Source: Bacillus salipaludis
GTDB taxonomy: Bacteria > Bacillota > Bacilli > Bacillales_B > DSM-18226
Direction: 5' to 3'
Length of the DNA stretch: 64,000 bases
NCBI RefSeq assembly: GCF_004358205.1
Contig: NZ_SMYO01000003.1
Location: 310,001 to 374,000, forward strand
A program made the position numbers and the translations under genes. This document shows, in pieces, positions 24,806-34,588 of this stretch (its first letter is position 1; each line of letters starts with the position of its first letter). The notes below the pieces were generated by a model, which ran no database searches, was not told the DNA's origin, and saw nothing but the letters and a program-made list of their open reading frames with translations.

Positions 24806-26338
24806 TTACAACCCATATACCTCAGAATATTTCTTCTCCAAGTATTCAACTAAATATTCTGCATTCAATTCTTCACCCGTTACCTTTTGAATCAATTCAT
24901 TCGGGGTGTAGAGCTTACCATATTGATGAATATTTTCCTTTAACCAATCTTGAATAAGATCAAATCTTCCCTGTTCAATATGATAATAGAAATCTGGCAG
25001 GTCTTGTTTAATCTTTCTTAGTATTTGTGCCGCATACAAATTCCCTAATGAATATGAAGGGAAATAGCCAATTCCGCCAAATGACCAGTGGACATCCTGC
25101 AGCACTCCCTCTGTATCAGTGCCTGGTGTGACTCCCAGATAATCCTGCATTTTCTCATTCCAGATAGCTGGCAGATCTTTTGCTTCAATTTCTCCCGCCA
25201 TTAAAGCTTTTTCTATTTCATAGCGAATCATAATGTGAAGATTATAGGTTAATTCATCTGCTTCCACTCGAATAAACGATGGCTGTACGGTATTAACAGC
25301 ACGGTAAAACTCCTCAACCGTAACATTTTCAAGTGCCTCCGGAAATTGATTTTGAATCTGCGGATAAAAATAATTCCAAAATTCTTTACTGCGACCAACC
25401 ATATTTTCCAAGAATCTTGATTGGGACTCATGAATTCCAAAGGAGGCACCGCTTTGAAGAACAGAGCCTTCAAATTCCGGATTGATATTTTGCTCATAAA
25501 TTCCATGACCCGCTTCATGAATCGTGCCAAACAAAGCTGATCGAACATTATGCTCTAAATAACGGGTTGTTAAGCGGACATCTCCGGTATTGACTGTTTG
25601 GGCAAAAGGGTGGACGGTTTCATCCAAACGCCCCGCCTCCAGATCAAACCCAATCAGCGGCAATATGAAGCGGTTAAATGCTTTTTGTTTTTCCACATCA
25701 TAGGATTGGTCAAAAATTTCCGCTGGTGTTGGCCTTCCTGATTGTTGAATTCTTTCTAGTAAGCTCACAGTTGATTCTCTTAATTTAGCAAACAATGGAT
25801 CGAGTTTTTTAACGGTTAGGCCCGGCTCAAACTCAGCTAACATCGCATCGTATGGATGCTCTTCATAACCATAAATTTCGGCAAACTTTCTTTTATAATT
25901 TATAATTTTCTCAAGGTAAGGTAGAAAAAGATCAAAATCATTTGTCCCCCTTGCCTCTTCCCATGCGTCATTTGCTTGAGCAGTCAAGATTGAATATTCC
26001 TGAAAGAGGTCCGCCGGAATAGTTTTTGCCTTCTGATAATAATCTTTATACTCCCTTACTTTTGCCATCGTAACAGCATCCAATGATGAAGCGCTTTCAT
26101 TTACACTAAGCACGTCTATTAAGCTCCCCATCTCCTCTGAAACCGACAGTTTAAATACTTCCGTCCTTAATGTACCGATAGCCTTCGCAAAGGTATGCCT
26201 ACCTTTTTTGGGTGCCATCACCTTTTGATCCCAGTCTGATAAACCAATGATGCTAGAAAAATGTGAAATTTTTTCATCTAATACTCTAAATTTTTCTAAA
26301 GCCTTTTGAACAGTTGGATCAACCACTTTATTCTCCAC
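24806..26338 (-). CDS. M32 carboxypeptidase (Taq family)
   Basis: Zinc metallocarboxypeptidase, about 510 residues, mostly helical. The zinc site HEAGHGIYEQ is at about residue 274, followed by HESQSRFLENMVGRS (third ligand region), as in Taq carboxypeptidase and B. subtilis YpwA. GXXQDXHW-type VLQDVHWSFGGIGYFPSY is present near the C-terminus. It trims C-terminal residues from peptides in the cytoplasm. The GTG at 26338 has TAGGGGG seven bases upstream and gives the usual length. Confidence 0.93.
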   Translation of the reverse strand: MENKVVDPTVQKALEKFRVLDEKISHFSSIIGLSDWDQKVMAPKKGRHTFAKAIGTLRTEVFKLSVSEEMGSLIDVLSVNESASSLDAVTMAKVREYKDYYQKAKTIPADLFQEYSILTAQANDAWEEARGTNDFDLFLPYLEKIINYKRKFAEIYGYEEHPYDAMLAEFEPGLTVKKLDPLFAKLRESTVSLLERIQQSGRPTPAEIFDQSYDVEKQKAFNRFILPLIGFDLEAGRLDETVHPFAQTVNTGDVRLTTRYLEHNVRSALFGTIHEAGHGIYEQNINPEFEGSVLQSGASFGIHESQSRFLENMVGRSKEFWNYFYPQIQNQFPEALENVTVEEFYRAVNTVQPSFIRVEADELTYNLHIMIRYEIEKALMAGEIEAKDLPAIWNEKMQDYLGVTPGTDTEGVLQDVHWSFGGIGYFPSYSLGNLYAAQILRKIKQDLPDFYYHIEQGRFDLIQDWLKENIHQYGKLYTPNELIQKVTGEELNAEYLVEYLEKKYSEVYGL

Positions 26339-26586
26339 TATGTATGACCCCCTAATGGTATTAAACAAGCTAATTCAAAACCAGCCCATTCCCTTCTAAT
26401 TATAAAATAATCCATCCAATATGGGAAAAATTTAAAAAATCTTTTTATTGACAATTTTTTTAATCTTGGTTTCCTAATGCATTTAATTCCCAGTTCCCCT
26501 GTATAATTTTTACATCTAAAAGAGAAAAATATAAATTATCTTAGATCTTACATAGGCCATCATGTTTTATAGGAGGCAGCAAAAAA

Positions 26587-28929
26587 ATGTTGGAAGTTAG
26601 AAAAACAATTGGAAAGCCCGAACAACGAGTGGATGTCATCGAAAAAGCCACTGGGACGGTAAGGTTTATTGGAGATTTTTCCATGCCCAACCTGGCCCAC
26701 GCTAAATTGGTTACAAGTACACAGGCACATGCCAAGATTAAGTACGTTGATGTAACAGAAGCATGGAAGTGCCCCGGTGTTCGGTCGATTGTAACGGGAA
26801 ATATGTTCCCCTTTCACATCGGTCCCATTTTAGCGGATCGGCCACCGCTTGCTTTTAATAAAGTACGATACTATGGAGAACCGATAGCGATTGTTGTCGC
26901 CGACCATGAACATCAAGCTAAAAAAGCAGCAAAGATGGTTAAGGTAGAATATGAACCATTGCCAGTTGTGAATTCTGTTCAAGATGCATTTAAAAACGAT
27001 GCTCCTTTAATTCATGAAAACTCAGGGCAATATGTAAAAATTATCAGTAATGTTTATCCTGTTCAGGGGACCAATATCGGCAGTCATATCAAAATCCGTA
27101 AAGGTGATTTCATAACTGCCTGGGAGAACTGTGCAACAAAAATAAAAGAAACCTATTCTTTTAATCTTTCCGACCACGCAGCAATGGAAACGCGCGGTAC
27201 CAGAGTTGAAATCAACCCGGCGGGAAAAGTTGTAGTCCATTCCAATACACAATCACCCTACACGATTAAAAAGGTGTTAAATCAATTTTTCAATATTCCG
27301 GTTGGAGATATTGTTGTACATGTCCCATTAGTGGGCGGAGCGTTCGGCGGCAAGGGAACCGTTCAACTCGAGCCGCTTGCTTATTTAGCCTCAAAGTCAA
27401 TTGGCGGGAAAATGGTTAAACTCGAATATGAACGAGAAGAGGATTTGATCACCGCTCCCTGCCATATTGGTCTTGATGCGACCATTTCACTAGGAACGGA
27501 TAAGGACGGGAAAATTATTGCGGGGCAGTATACCTTCCTGATTGACTCCGGTGCATACACGGATCAGGCTGCCGGGATTACGAGAGCAATGGCGCTGGAT
27601 TGTACTGGTCCATATGATGTACCAAACGTTTGGTGTGACTCTTATTGTATGTATACGAACCACCCGTATGCGACCTCTTTCAGGGGGTATGCACATCCTG
27701 AATTAACCTTTGCTGTCGAGCGTACAATGGATCAGCTTGCAAAAAAATTAACCATGTGCCCGATTGAACTGAGAAAAATTAATGCCATTAAACCAGGGAA
27801 TACTTCCCCGACGCAAACAGTACTTAATGCGAGTAATATTGGCGATGTCGAGAAATGTATTGAACGGGCCAAGGAACTTGTGAAATGGGATGAGGGTCAG
27901 CGAATCGAAACTGATACTGAAATGATTAAATCAAAAGGAATCAGTGTTTTTTGGAAAACCTCCACAACGGCTACCAATGCGCAGGCAGGTGCCATTATCA
28001 CATTTGAAGCAGATGGCAGTGTAAATTTGAACTGTGCTGCCATTGAATTGGGCCAGGGTACCAAAACAATTCTTGCTCAGATTTTAGCTGAACGATTAAA
28101 AATGGATATGAACAAAATTCATGTCACGATGGAGGTCAATACCCAGTACGATCCCCATCAGTGGCGGACGGTGGCCAGCAGTACCACCTTTTTAGCAGGA
28201 AGAGCGGTAATGGCAGCAGCAGATGATGCCATCTCCCAATTAAAAAGAACAGCTGCTATCGCTCTGCAGTGTTCGGAAGAAGATCTAGAGCTGGGCGGCG
28301 GCCGTGTCTACCTAAAACCAAGCCCTGAATACGGTGTTAAATTTGAGGATATCGCTCTCGGATATAAGTATCCAAATGGCCATGCCGTTGAAGGTCAAGT
28401 GGTCGGTCACGGAAAGTATATCCAAAGACATCTGACACCAATGGATAAGGAAACCGGATTCGGCAAGCCGGGGCCTTGGTGGTCCGTTGGCGCCCAGGCT
28501 GTGGAGGTCGAATGGAACCCGAAGGATTACTCCTACAAGGTTATTAAAGCAGTAACCGTTTTAGACGGTGGAACGATTATTAATTATCAAACAGCGACAC
28601 AGCAAATGAGAGGCGGGATGTATTTGGGTTTAAGCTTTGCCAGCTGTGAGTCATTTCATTTTGATGAAAATGGTGTGGTACAAAATACGCAATTAAGGGA
28701 CTATCAAATGCTGCGTTTTGGCGAACAGCCGGCAGAATACCTAGTTGACTTTGTTGAATCCCCAGCAGCTGACGGGCCATATGGAGCCAGGGGGATTGGT
28801 GAATATGGTGTAATTGGCATGGCCGGCGCACTTGCGAATAGTTTATCGGCTGCAGCCGAAGTAGAGTTAAATTACCTGCCATTAATTCCGGAACTCATTT
28901 GGAAAATGAGAAAGGAGAACATGAAATGA
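26587..28929 (+). CDS. Molybdenum hydroxylase large subunit (xanthine dehydrogenase family), copy 1
   Basis: Catalytic subunit of a three-component Mo hydroxylase, 780 residues. The N-terminal a/b-hammerhead (about 10-125) is followed by molybdopterin-binding regions with PLVGGAFGGKG and ELGQGTKTILAQI; the catalytic Glu is in GARGIGEYG near the end. The active-site loop reads TSFRGYAHPELTF where xanthine dehydrogenases have FRGFGxPQ, so substrate may not be a purine. Start behind AGGAGGC. First gene of an operon with FAD and 2Fe-2S subunits, overlapping by ATGA. No cofactor-insertion (XdhC) gene is linked. A paralogous operon is at 36.8-40.4 kb. Confidence 0.92.
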   Translation: MLEVRKTIGKPEQRVDVIEKATGTVRFIGDFSMPNLAHAKLVTSTQAHAKIKYVDVTEAWKCPGVRSIVTGNMFPFHIGPILADRPPLAFNKVRYYGEPIAIVVADHEHQAKKAAKMVKVEYEPLPVVNSVQDAFKNDAPLIHENSGQYVKIISNVYPVQGTNIGSHIKIRKGDFITAWENCATKIKETYSFNLSDHAAMETRGTRVEINPAGKVVVHSNTQSPYTIKKVLNQFFNIPVGDIVVHVPLVGGAFGGKGTVQLEPLAYLASKSIGGKMVKLEYEREEDLITAPCHIGLDATISLGTDKDGKIIAGQYTFLIDSGAYTDQAAGITRAMALDCTGPYDVPNVWCDSYCMYTNHPYATSFRGYAHPELTFAVERTMDQLAKKLTMCPIELRKINAIKPGNTSPTQTVLNASNIGDVEKCIERAKELVKWDEGQRIETDTEMIKSKGISVFWKTSTTATNAQAGAIITFEADGSVNLNCAAIELGQGTKTILAQILAERLKMDMNKIHVTMEVNTQYDPHQWRTVASSTTFLAGRAVMAAADDAISQLKRTAAIALQCSEEDLELGGGRVYLKPSPEYGVKFEDIALGYKYPNGHAVEGQVVGHGKYIQRHLTPMDKETGFGKPGPWWSVGAQAVEVEWNPKDYSYKVIKAVTVLDGGTIINYQTATQQMRGGMYLGLSFASCESFHFDENGVVQNTQLRDYQMLRFGEQPAEYLVDFVESPAADGPYGARGIGEYGVIGMAGALANSLSAAAEVELNYLPLIPELIWKMRKENMK

Positions 28930-29765
28930 TTCCTTTTGACTTTGAGTACTATAGACCTGAGACGATACAAGAAGCTGTCCAAACCTTTGAGGATATCCAA
29001 AAACAAGGTAAATCCGTCCTGTACTATAGTGGAGGAACTGAATTTATTACGTTTTCGCGTAGAAATCATCTTACAGCAGATGCCGTGATAGATTTAAAAG
29101 GAATCCCGGAATGCAATGTTTTAGAAGTTCAAGAGGAGCAATTGGTTATCGGTTCCGGTGTAACATTAAATCATATAACGGAATCCAATTTGTTCCCTTT
29201 ATTAGGGGAAGCCGTAAAAAAAGTGGCAGACCATACCTCACGGAATAAAATTACCATCGGGGGTAATCTAAACAGCCGGCTCATTTATCGGGAAGGGATA
29301 TTACCCCTGCTTTTATCCAACGCAATGGTTAAATTGGCCGGTTCCGAAGGCGAAACTCTAATACCTTTGGAAGAGGTCTTCCAACAGAACTTACAAATCA
29401 GTCAAGGTCAGTTCCTTGTACAAATTTTAATAAATAAATCCTACCTTCACCTCCTGCATTTTAGTTTAAAGAAAACAAAGAGTACGAAGGTTGGCTATCC
29501 AGTTGTATCTATCGCCGCCTTAGTAAAGGACAAAAAATTACGGACCGCTTTCAGTGGGATTTGTAGCTACCCGTTTCGATCAATGGAAATTGAAAATATT
29601 TTAAATGATTCTTCTCTTCCCGTTGATGGTCGCGTACAGCGGGCTGTGGAACGGCTGCCTTCAACGATCGTACATGATATACAAGCCTCCGCAGAATACC
29701 GGGAATTTGTTTTTAAAAATGCGTTATCGGAAACGATTGAAGCTTTAAAGGAGGCCATTACATGA
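28926..29765 (+). CDS. Molybdenum hydroxylase FAD-binding subunit, copy 1
   Basis: Medium subunit (CoxM/XdhB type), about 279 residues, that passes electrons between the 2Fe-2S clusters and an external acceptor. FAD motifs: YYSGGTEFITF for the pyrophosphate loop and NKITIGGNLNSRLIY further on; the C-terminal CO-dehydrogenase flavoprotein domain follows from about residue 175. The ATG at 28926 overlaps the large-subunit stop (ATGA) with AAGGAG eight bases upstream. Relative to typical XdhB the second FAD loop is shortened. Confidence 0.9.
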   Translation: MIPFDFEYYRPETIQEAVQTFEDIQKQGKSVLYYSGGTEFITFSRRNHLTADAVIDLKGIPECNVLEVQEEQLVIGSGVTLNHITESNLFPLLGEAVKKVADHTSRNKITIGGNLNSRLIYREGILPLLLSNAMVKLAGSEGETLIPLEEVFQQNLQISQGQFLVQILINKSYLHLLHFSLKKTKSTKVGYPVVSIAALVKDKKLRTAFSGICSYPFRSMEIENILNDSSLPVDGRVQRAVERLPSTIVHDIQASAEYREFVFKNALSETIEALKEAIT

Positions 29766-30250
29766 TCTCAAATGGTTCAGAAAAAACAGTTGCCAAGCTT
29801 CATGTAAATGGAGGGACCAAGGAAGTAATGATTCGAAGTGCAGATACACTATTACATACCTTACGGGAGCAATTGGGACTGACGGGTGCTAAAAGGGCTT
29901 GTGAAAATGGTGACTGTGGAGCGTGCACGGTATTAGTGAATGGAGAACCACATCATTCTTGCCTGTCACTGACAATTGAAACGATTAACAAGTCAATTAG
30001 CACCATTGAAAGTCTATTAGATTCCCCTATCCAAAAGACCTTTATCGAAAAGTGGGCCATCCAATGTGGTTATTGCACACCGGGATTCATTCTGAATTGT
30101 CATGCCCTAGCGGAAAAACATCCCGATGCTGATGATTCTGTTATTGAAGAGTGGATGGAATCCAATTTGTGCAGGTGTACTGGGTATCATGAAATAAAAG
30201 AGGCGATTGGGGCTGTACTAGCGGAGGCAAAAAATAACCCAGCTTCATAA
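29762..30250 (+). CDS. Molybdenum hydroxylase 2Fe-2S subunit, copy 1
   Basis: Small subunit (CoxS/XdhC-iron-sulfur type), 162 residues, with two [2Fe-2S] clusters. The plant-ferredoxin cluster is CENGDCGACTVLVNG with the fourth Cys in HHSCLS; the second cluster is CGYCTPGFIL plus CRCTGYHEI. Overlaps the FAD subunit by 4 bp (ATGA) and is preceded by AAAGGAGG. The operon ends with a hairpin that includes the stop codon region. Confidence 0.94.
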   Translation: MISNGSEKTVAKLHVNGGTKEVMIRSADTLLHTLREQLGLTGAKRACENGDCGACTVLVNGEPHHSCLSLTIETINKSISTIESLLDSPIQKTFIEKWAIQCGYCTPGFILNCHALAEKHPDADDSVIEEWMESNLCRCTGYHEIKEAIGAVLAEAKNNPAS

Positions 30251-30269
30251 ATCGAAGCTGGGCACTATT
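30238..30269 (+). terminator. Terminator of Mo-hydroxylase operon 1
   Basis: CCCAGCTTC/GAAGCTGGG, 7-base loop holding the stop codon, then a T-rich stretch (CACTATTTTT). Confidence 0.85.
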
Positions 30270-30270
30270 T

Positions 30271-30657
30271 TTAGCCTTTTTTAAAGCTGTTATTTCCTTG
30301 ATTCAGGCTGTCAATTAGGCCAAGGGTTTGTGAAGCCTGCTCAATTTGCTGCTGGACCTGTTCTAATTGTTGCTGGGTTGCAGTGGTCGATTGTGTAATG
30401 GCAATCCCTTGCATTTGGTTTAACTGCTGGGTCGCCTGCTGCAGCTGTTGCTGAGCTTGCTGCAGTGACTGGAGATTATTCATGGAAGCACTTTGTTGTA
30501 TAGTTGATGTTGCTTGCTGCATCGATTGAAGCGCCTGTTGTTTCTGGGTTTGAAATTGCTGCTCCATCATGGACTGATTTTCCTGCAGCTGTTGTTGCTG
30601 CTGTATCATTTGCTGCTGCTGAAAGCTTTGCGATTGCTGCTGAGCATGTCTTTCCAC
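30271..30657 (-). CDS. Glutamine-rich low-complexity small protein
   Basis: 128 residues, of which more than a third are Gln, with stretches such as QQQQMIQQQQQLQ and QSLQQAQQQLQQATQQL; it contains no Cys or Trp and only short hydrophobic runs. A heptad-like Q/L/A spacing suggests a coiled coil. The GTG start has a perfect AAAGGAGGT site, supporting translation. I do not recognise a family; the composition resembles spore-coat-associated or adhesive proteins of Bacillus, and the next genes are spore-related, but that is inference. Convergent to Mo-hydroxylase operon 1. Confidence 0.7.
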   Translation of the reverse strand: MERHAQQQSQSFQQQQMIQQQQQLQENQSMMEQQFQTQKQQALQSMQQATSTIQQSASMNNLQSLQQAQQQLQQATQQLNQMQGIAITQSTTATQQQLEQVQQQIEQASQTLGLIDSLNQGNNSFKKG

Positions 30658-30879
30658 AAAGAGTACCTCCTTTAATTTTCCCTCTTCTTCTAGCTTTCAT
30701 TAATCAATTTCCTTTTATCCATCATTTTTTTAAAGCCCTATTTACAAAAAATTGTTGAGAAGGTAATCCTTTACACCTATGCAGCTCCATCTGTAAAATA
30801 AATAGTAATAATACCAACTTATGGATAGGGCATAATAAAATAGACTTAGCACGGTTGGCATAAAGGATGTGTTACAAAA

Positions 30880-32940
30880 ATGGAGAAAAAGCAAAAGTCC
30901 CACTTTCCTTTTCGAATTAATCTATTGTTTTTTTGCGTTTTTCTATTATTTTCTGCACTTATACTACGTCTTGGTTTTGTACAAATTGTTTACGGCGAGA
31001 ATTTCAAGCGTGACCTTGAAAGGAACGAGGATATTACGATAAAAAATCCTGTTCCAAGGGGAAAAATGCTCGATCGTAATTATAAAGTGATTGTCAATAA
31101 CATCCCGAAAAAAGCCATTACCTATACAAACATGGGATCCGACCAAGAGGAAATGCTGAATACTGCAAAGACTTTAGCAAAACTTATCGACAAAAAAACT
31201 GATAAACTGACAGATTGGGATAAAAAAGATTATTGGATTTTAAAATACCCCGAGTTAGCGGACGACAAAATCACTAAAAGTGAAAATGAACTATACAAAG
31301 CAAAAAAATTAAAAGATAAAAACTTATATGAATTAAAAATAATGCGGATTACCAAGCAGGATTTAAAACAACTTACACCAGAAGACCTAGAGGTGGCTGC
31401 GATTTTTCGTGAATTCCGAAATGGTTATAAATTCACCCCGCAAATCGTTAAAAATGAAGATGTAACGGAGAAGGAATTTGCAGTTGTCAGCGAAAATCTT
31501 CAGTCCCTTCCTGGCGTGGATACGGCAACGGATTGGGAAAGATCCTATAATTTTGATAAGACCTTAAAATCTGTTTTAGGTAAAGTTACGAAATCAGATG
31601 AAGGGCTGCCTGCGGATCAACTGCATTATTTTTTATCAAAAGGTTATAATCGAAATGACCGTGTCGGAAAAAGTTATTTAGAAGCCCAATATGAAGATAT
31701 CCTGCATGGATATAAATCACGGGTTAAAAACGTCACCGATACACAAGGAAATGTGGTAGATACTGAGGTTGTATATGATGGCCAGCGTGGGAAAGACGTT
31801 GTTCTAAGCATTGATATGGAATTGCAGAAAAAGGTCGAACACATTATTGAGGAAGAGCTCTGGTCATTAAAGAGACTGCCTGGTACTCATTTCTTAGATC
31901 GTGCCTATGTTGTTTTAATGGACCCTAAAACTGGTGAAATTTTAACAATGGCGGGAAAACGCATCGTTCGGGATGAGAAAACTGGAAGAACCGAAATGAT
32001 TGACGATGCACTTGGAACTTTTACCACAACGTATAATGTTGGTTCTGCTGTTAAAGGAGCTACTGTATTAACTGGTTATAAAACAGGGGCAATCTCTCCT
32101 AATACCTATTTGAGCGACGAACCAATCAGAATTAAGAGTACGCCTGTTAAGAAATCATGGATGTATTTAGGGACCTTAAACGATCTTAATGCCCTAAAAC
32201 TGTCCTCTAACGTCTATATGTTCCGGACAGCCATCAAAATTGGCGGGGGAAATTATATTCCCGATCATCCATTATCACTAAAACCAAATAGCTTTGATAT
32301 TATTCGTAATTCCTTTGCAAGCTTTGGTCTAGGAACGAGAACCGGAATTGACCTTCCAAACGAACAAGCAGGGTTTAAAGGTTCAAGTAGATTGCCGGGA
32401 TTTTTACTTGACCTTGTCATCGGACAATATGATACCTATTCTCCAATGCAAATGGCTCAATATGTTTCGACACTTGCCAATGGCGGCTATCGGATGCAGC
32501 CCCATATGGTAAAAGAAATTCGAGAACCATTAACTGGCTCTGAGGTGGTCGGTCCTGTTTTTAAACAAATCCACCCGAAAGTTTTGAATATGCTTGACAT
32601 GAAACCAGAGTGGATAAGCCGAGTTCAGCTAGGGTTTAAAAAAGTGTTTCAAGAGCCCGGTGGGACCGCCTATCCGTACTTTAAGGGTGCCCCCTATTCT
32701 CCGGCAGGAAAAACAGGAACGGCGGAAGGATTTTATGACGGGCCTGACCGCTGGAGATATGGTAAAGAACCACCGGGGGTTATTAACCTAAGTCTTGTGA
32801 GCTATGCACCGAGCTACAATCCTCAAGTTGCCATGGCTGTGCTCGTACCATGGGCCTATACAGGTCAATCAGAAAATAAAGCAAATTTCCGCATTGGCCG
32901 TAGGGTAATGGATACTTATTTTCATTTAAAACAAAAATAA
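30880..32940 (+). CDS. Class B penicillin-binding protein 2 (PbpA/PbpH type)
   Basis: Transpeptidase for peptidoglycan, 686 residues. N-terminal single membrane helix (about 12-35), dimerisation domain with PRGKMLDRN, then the catalytic domain: SxxK as GSAVKGAT (Ser389-Lys392), SxN as SSN (442-444) and KTG as AGKTGTAEG (611-613). Size and domain order resemble B. subtilis PbpA/PbpH, which act in rod-shape side-wall synthesis; SpoVD-type proteins would carry a PASTA domain, absent here. Monocistronic with a terminator downstream. Confidence 0.93.
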   Translation: MEKKQKSHFPFRINLLFFCVFLLFSALILRLGFVQIVYGENFKRDLERNEDITIKNPVPRGKMLDRNYKVIVNNIPKKAITYTNMGSDQEEMLNTAKTLAKLIDKKTDKLTDWDKKDYWILKYPELADDKITKSENELYKAKKLKDKNLYELKIMRITKQDLKQLTPEDLEVAAIFREFRNGYKFTPQIVKNEDVTEKEFAVVSENLQSLPGVDTATDWERSYNFDKTLKSVLGKVTKSDEGLPADQLHYFLSKGYNRNDRVGKSYLEAQYEDILHGYKSRVKNVTDTQGNVVDTEVVYDGQRGKDVVLSIDMELQKKVEHIIEEELWSLKRLPGTHFLDRAYVVLMDPKTGEILTMAGKRIVRDEKTGRTEMIDDALGTFTTTYNVGSAVKGATVLTGYKTGAISPNTYLSDEPIRIKSTPVKKSWMYLGTLNDLNALKLSSNVYMFRTAIKIGGGNYIPDHPLSLKPNSFDIIRNSFASFGLGTRTGIDLPNEQAGFKGSSRLPGFLLDLVIGQYDTYSPMQMAQYVSTLANGGYRMQPHMVKEIREPLTGSEVVGPVFKQIHPKVLNMLDMKPEWISRVQLGFKKVFQEPGGTAYPYFKGAPYSPAGKTGTAEGFYDGPDRWRYGKEPPGVINLSLVSYAPSYNPQVAMAVLVPWAYTGQSENKANFRIGRRVMDTYFHLKQK

Positions 32941-32950
32941 TCATCAAAAA

Positions 32951-32982
32951 TGGCTCGGAGTTCATGACTCCAAGCTATTTTT
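32951..32982 (+). terminator. Terminator after the PBP gene
   Basis: GCT-C-GGAGT / ACTCC-A-AGC stem with one mismatch, 5-base loop and a T-rich 3' side. Confidence 0.75.
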
Positions 32983-33074
32983 CATTTAAAGATATCCTTT
33001 TTTGCAAATAAGATTAGGATTCATAATTATTCCAAAAAAGGGAAACATAATCGGAAAAGAAAGATGCCTGGGAG

Positions 33075-34571
33075 TTGGAATCAATGGTTTGGTTTAAAAA
33101 CAAACAAGGACAATATGATAAAAAAGAAGCATTGGAACAATATCTTCAGCAATCAAAAGATTTTAAAAAAGTTTCTTATGTCAATCAGAAAACCAACAAC
33201 CATTTTAGCTTTTCATTTATTTCCACTCTCATTGATGAGTCAATTATACAGAAAAGCGCACTTCCTTACTTACTTGAAAAATCGTTTGAAACAATCGAGG
33301 ACATAAAAAAAATCATCCCCCTCTCGGACGTGGAAATCAGCGAGGATCAAAGTATTATCGAACAAAAATTATTTAATGGATATATTCTCCTGACGCTTGA
33401 ATCAGAAAAAAAGAAATTTGCGTTTTTAGCTGCGCAAAAAGAAATTGTCCGAAGTGTCACAACTCCAGAGGTAGAGTTTAGTGTTATCGGTCCGAAGGAA
33501 GCATTTGTTGAATCAATCGAGCAAAATATTAACTTAATTCGTAAAAGGCTGCCTATTAAAGAACTTATTTTAGACGAGTTAACAGTAGGTTCTCTTTCTA
33601 AAACAAAAGTGGTGATAATGCACATTGACGGCATTACAGATCCCGTCAATGTCCAAACAGTTAAAGAACGGATAAAAAATGTTGAATTTGATGCGATTAC
33701 TGACAGTTCCTATATTGTTCAATTAATATCGGATAATAAAAATTCCCCTTTCCCGCAGCTTCTAGATACGGAGCGTCCGGACAGGGTTACAGCAATCCTG
33801 GCAGAAGGTAAAGTTGCCATATTTGTTGATGGATCTCCACATGTTTTAATTACGCCAACAACATTGGTTGAATTTTTTAGCTCATTCGAGGATTATTTCT
33901 TAAACTGGATTTTATCATCTTTTTTTCGGCTGATTCGGTTGTTTTCCGTTGCATTTTCTATTTTAATAACCCCAGTGTATGTAGCTACATTGTCTTACCA
34001 TTACGAACTAATACCTACGGATTTGATGAATACATTGGTTACGTCCCGGCGTGCCATTCCACTTCCCCCTATCCTTGAGGCTCTATTTTTAGAGCTCACC
34101 ATCGAATTGCTCAGAGAGGCAGGGGCAAGACTTCCGACCAAGGTTGGGCAGACCATTGGTATCGTAGGCGGTATCGTTATTGGAACTGCGTCTGTTCAAG
34201 CAGGATTGACAAGTAATGTCCTCCTGATTATCGTAGCACTTGCAGCACTCGCGTCTTTTACAACACCCGTTTATAAAATGGGCAATTCGATTCGTTTACT
34301 GCGCTTTCCATTTTTGTTTTTTGCTGAATTGTGGGGACTGATTGGAATCGTATTCTGTTTTTGTATATTATTAACCCACTTAATACGACTTACATCCCTT
34401 AATCGGCCTTTTTTAGAACCACTCTATCCACCTAGAATGAAAGACCTTAAAGATTCACTTATTAGGCTTCCATTCAGCAAACAATCACACCGGCCGTTAA
34501 CTTTAAGAACACAAAACCCTATTCGTTTTACTCCGAGTAAAAAAAGTAAAAAAAGTGATATTGACGAATAG
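33075..34571 (+). CDS. Spore germination protein, GerAA/GerKA family
   Basis: A subunit of a nutrient germinant receptor in the spore inner membrane, 498 residues. A soluble N-terminal domain (about 1-240) ends in TERPDRVTAILAEGKVAIF and VDGSPHVLITP, followed by about five membrane helices including PVYVATLSYHYELIP and GARLPTKVGQTIGIVGGIVIG, then a charged C-tail. This is the complete architecture. First gene of an intact gerA-B-C-type operon; the reading frame of the B subunit starts 17 bp later. The germinant is unknown. A truncated homologue at 52.2-52.8 kb shows what is missing there. Confidence 0.94.
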   Translation: MESMVWFKNKQGQYDKKEALEQYLQQSKDFKKVSYVNQKTNNHFSFSFISTLIDESIIQKSALPYLLEKSFETIEDIKKIIPLSDVEISEDQSIIEQKLFNGYILLTLESEKKKFAFLAAQKEIVRSVTTPEVEFSVIGPKEAFVESIEQNINLIRKRLPIKELILDELTVGSLSKTKVVIMHIDGITDPVNVQTVKERIKNVEFDAITDSSYIVQLISDNKNSPFPQLLDTERPDRVTAILAEGKVAIFVDGSPHVLITPTTLVEFFSSFEDYFLNWILSSFFRLIRLFSVAFSILITPVYVATLSYHYELIPTDLMNTLVTSRRAIPLPPILEALFLELTIELLREAGARLPTKVGQTIGIVGGIVIGTASVQAGLTSNVLLIIVALAALASFTTPVYKMGNSIRLLRFPFLFFAELWGLIGIVFCFCILLTHLIRLTSLNRPFLEPLYPPRMKDLKDSLIRLPFSKQSHRPLTLRTQNPIRFTPSKKSKKSDIDE

Positions 34572-34588
34572 GAACCGGAGGAAGGAAT

